Source: Phil1 sp964546125 (GTDB lineage: Bacteria; Bacillota; Clostridia; Christensenellales; CAG-138). Taken from it: a stretch of DNA of 5,613 nucleotides. Each line of letters begins with the position of its first letter. Position 1 is the first letter of the stretch. The stretch spans positions 1 to 5,613 of the forward strand of contig CAZJIS010000088.1 of assembly GCA_964546125.1 (NCBI GenBank). The letters run 5' to 3'. The notes beneath the pieces were generated by a model. The model ran no database searches and was not told the DNA's origin. It was given only the letters and a program-made list of their open reading frames with translations. Shown here piece by piece: positions 5,014-5,613 of the stretch. Both the position numbers and the translations under genes were made by a program.

Positions 5014-5613
5014 TTAAAGTGTCGTGAAATCCGGGGCGTCCCGGGGCAGGGAAAGGGGATCGTAGGCGCGGCGCGGCGCTTCGCGCGGCGCGTCGTTGCG
5101 CCGCGGGCGGGACATGAGCGCGTAGCGCAGCGCCTCGGGCGCGTGGTCGTCGCCATCGGCCGCGTCCTCCCGGTCGTGGCGGGCATAAACGAGCTGCGGC
5201 AGCGTGCGGATCAGGGCGGGGCAGGCGGCAAACACCTGCCAAAGGGGCATGCCGTCCGCCGCGGGGGCAAGGTAGCTTCGCACCCTCTGCCAGCCGGCGA
5301 CGCGCGCGTTGTCCGCGGGCGTCAGCGGCACGCCGGCTTTGGCGAAAAGCTCGGCGATGCTCTCCCCCTCGAAGCCGCCTTCGGCTTTGAGCAGCGCGCC
5401 GCGCTTTTGCCACATGTCGGGGCTTGCAACCGTGTAGGAGATCGCCTCGCCCTCGGAGAGCGCCCGCATGCGCTGCGCTACTTCATCCGCGCGCAGCGCG
5501 CGCACATAGAGCTCGCGGTAGGTGTAAATGCGCCCGTCGCCGTCCACCGCGTGCCAAAGCACGCAGCAGGGGTCGTTGTAGCCCCAGTCCATCGAGCGGA
5601 AGCGCTTCCACCA
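5014..5613 (-). CDS. Terminase large subunit, C-terminal nuclease part (partial, N-terminus outside window)
   Basis: The open frame enters from the right edge (reading WWKRFRS before MDWGYNDP) and ends at TAA 5014-5016, giving 199 visible residues. No start should be assigned at the internal Met. The visible part is the RNase H-like nuclease domain that cuts concatemeric phage DNA: the first acidic motif is D9 in SMDWGYNDP, a second candidate is D66 in ASPDMW, and the third is the acidic cluster D155/D156 in DGDDHAPEALRY (numbers from the first codon in the window). The DH-x-x-E/D-A-L-R-Y motif near the C-terminus is characteristic of TerL proteins. The ATPase domain with Walker motifs must lie beyond 5613. 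The portal gene follows after 22 nt, the standard phage order TerL then portal. The C-terminal 40 residues are Arg/Pro-rich. Confidence 0.9.
   Translation of the reverse strand, partial: WWKRFRSMDWGYNDPCCVLWHAVDGDGRIYTYRELYVRALRADEVAQRMRALSEGEAISYTVASPDMWQKRGALLKAEGGFEGESIAELFAKAGVPLTPADNARVAGWQRVRSYLAPAADGMPLWQVFAACPALIRTLPQLVYARHDREDAADGDDHAPEALRYALMSRPRRNDAPREAPRRAYDPLSLPRDAPDFTTL

Noticed and set aside
4992..5186. N-terminal extension of the portal frame to 5186
   Set aside because: Overlaps the terminase gene, and the start at 4991 has AGGAGG at ideal spacing and gives a typical portal N-terminus.
1..5613. tRNA, rRNA, CRISPR array, insertion sequence or attachment site
   Set aside because: No direct repeats with spacers, no transposase motifs, no cloverleaf or rRNA-like sequence recognised.

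Overview
The window looks like a GC-rich, Gram-positive, endospore-forming Firmicute of the Clostridia type. The support is a SpoIIQ-like sporulation peptidase, a DUF1385/YqhQ-family membrane protein, strong AGGAGG-type ribosome binding sites, sigma-A-like promoters, and a surface protein ending in a clostridial-type (S/P)PXTG sorting signal. A run of exactly 100 Ns shows that this is a draft scaffold. The species cannot be named from the sequence alone.

Left part (1-1162): a 68-residue protein with phage small-terminase flavour (29-235, minus) lies just downstream of a SpoIIQ-like M23 peptidase (316-1038, minus). A strong intrinsic terminator separates the two, and its T-run sits almost against the ribosome binding site of the small gene. 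The M23 gene is divergent from DUF1385, with a 124 bp shared intergenic region that carries an extended -10 promoter for DUF1385.

Middle part (1163-3360): DUF1385/YqhQ (1163-2092, plus) is followed by an AT-rich spacer with a near-consensus promoter. That promoter drives a leader of about 100 nt that folds by eye into several hairpins. The leader can also pair with its own Shine-Dalgarno sequence. It precedes a secreted, probably sortase-anchored protein (2345-3289, plus) that is interrupted by the N gap. A tandem-hairpin terminator closes this unit.

Right part (3392-5613, minus): a phage packaging pair, the C-terminal nuclease half of a terminase large subunit (running off the window) followed 22 nt later by an intact P22-like portal protein. 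The portal's last codons and stop lie inside a palindromic, probably dispersed, repeat. None of the morphogenesis genes expected after a portal (scaffold, protease, capsid) are present; the next gene is the convergent surface protein. The pair is therefore the edge of a truncated prophage or an isolated packaging cassette.

No single pathway ties the genes together. The items most worth a second look are the structured leader of the surface protein, the truncated TerL-portal cassette with its repeat-encoded tail, and the terminase-like small gene separated from TerL by host genes.
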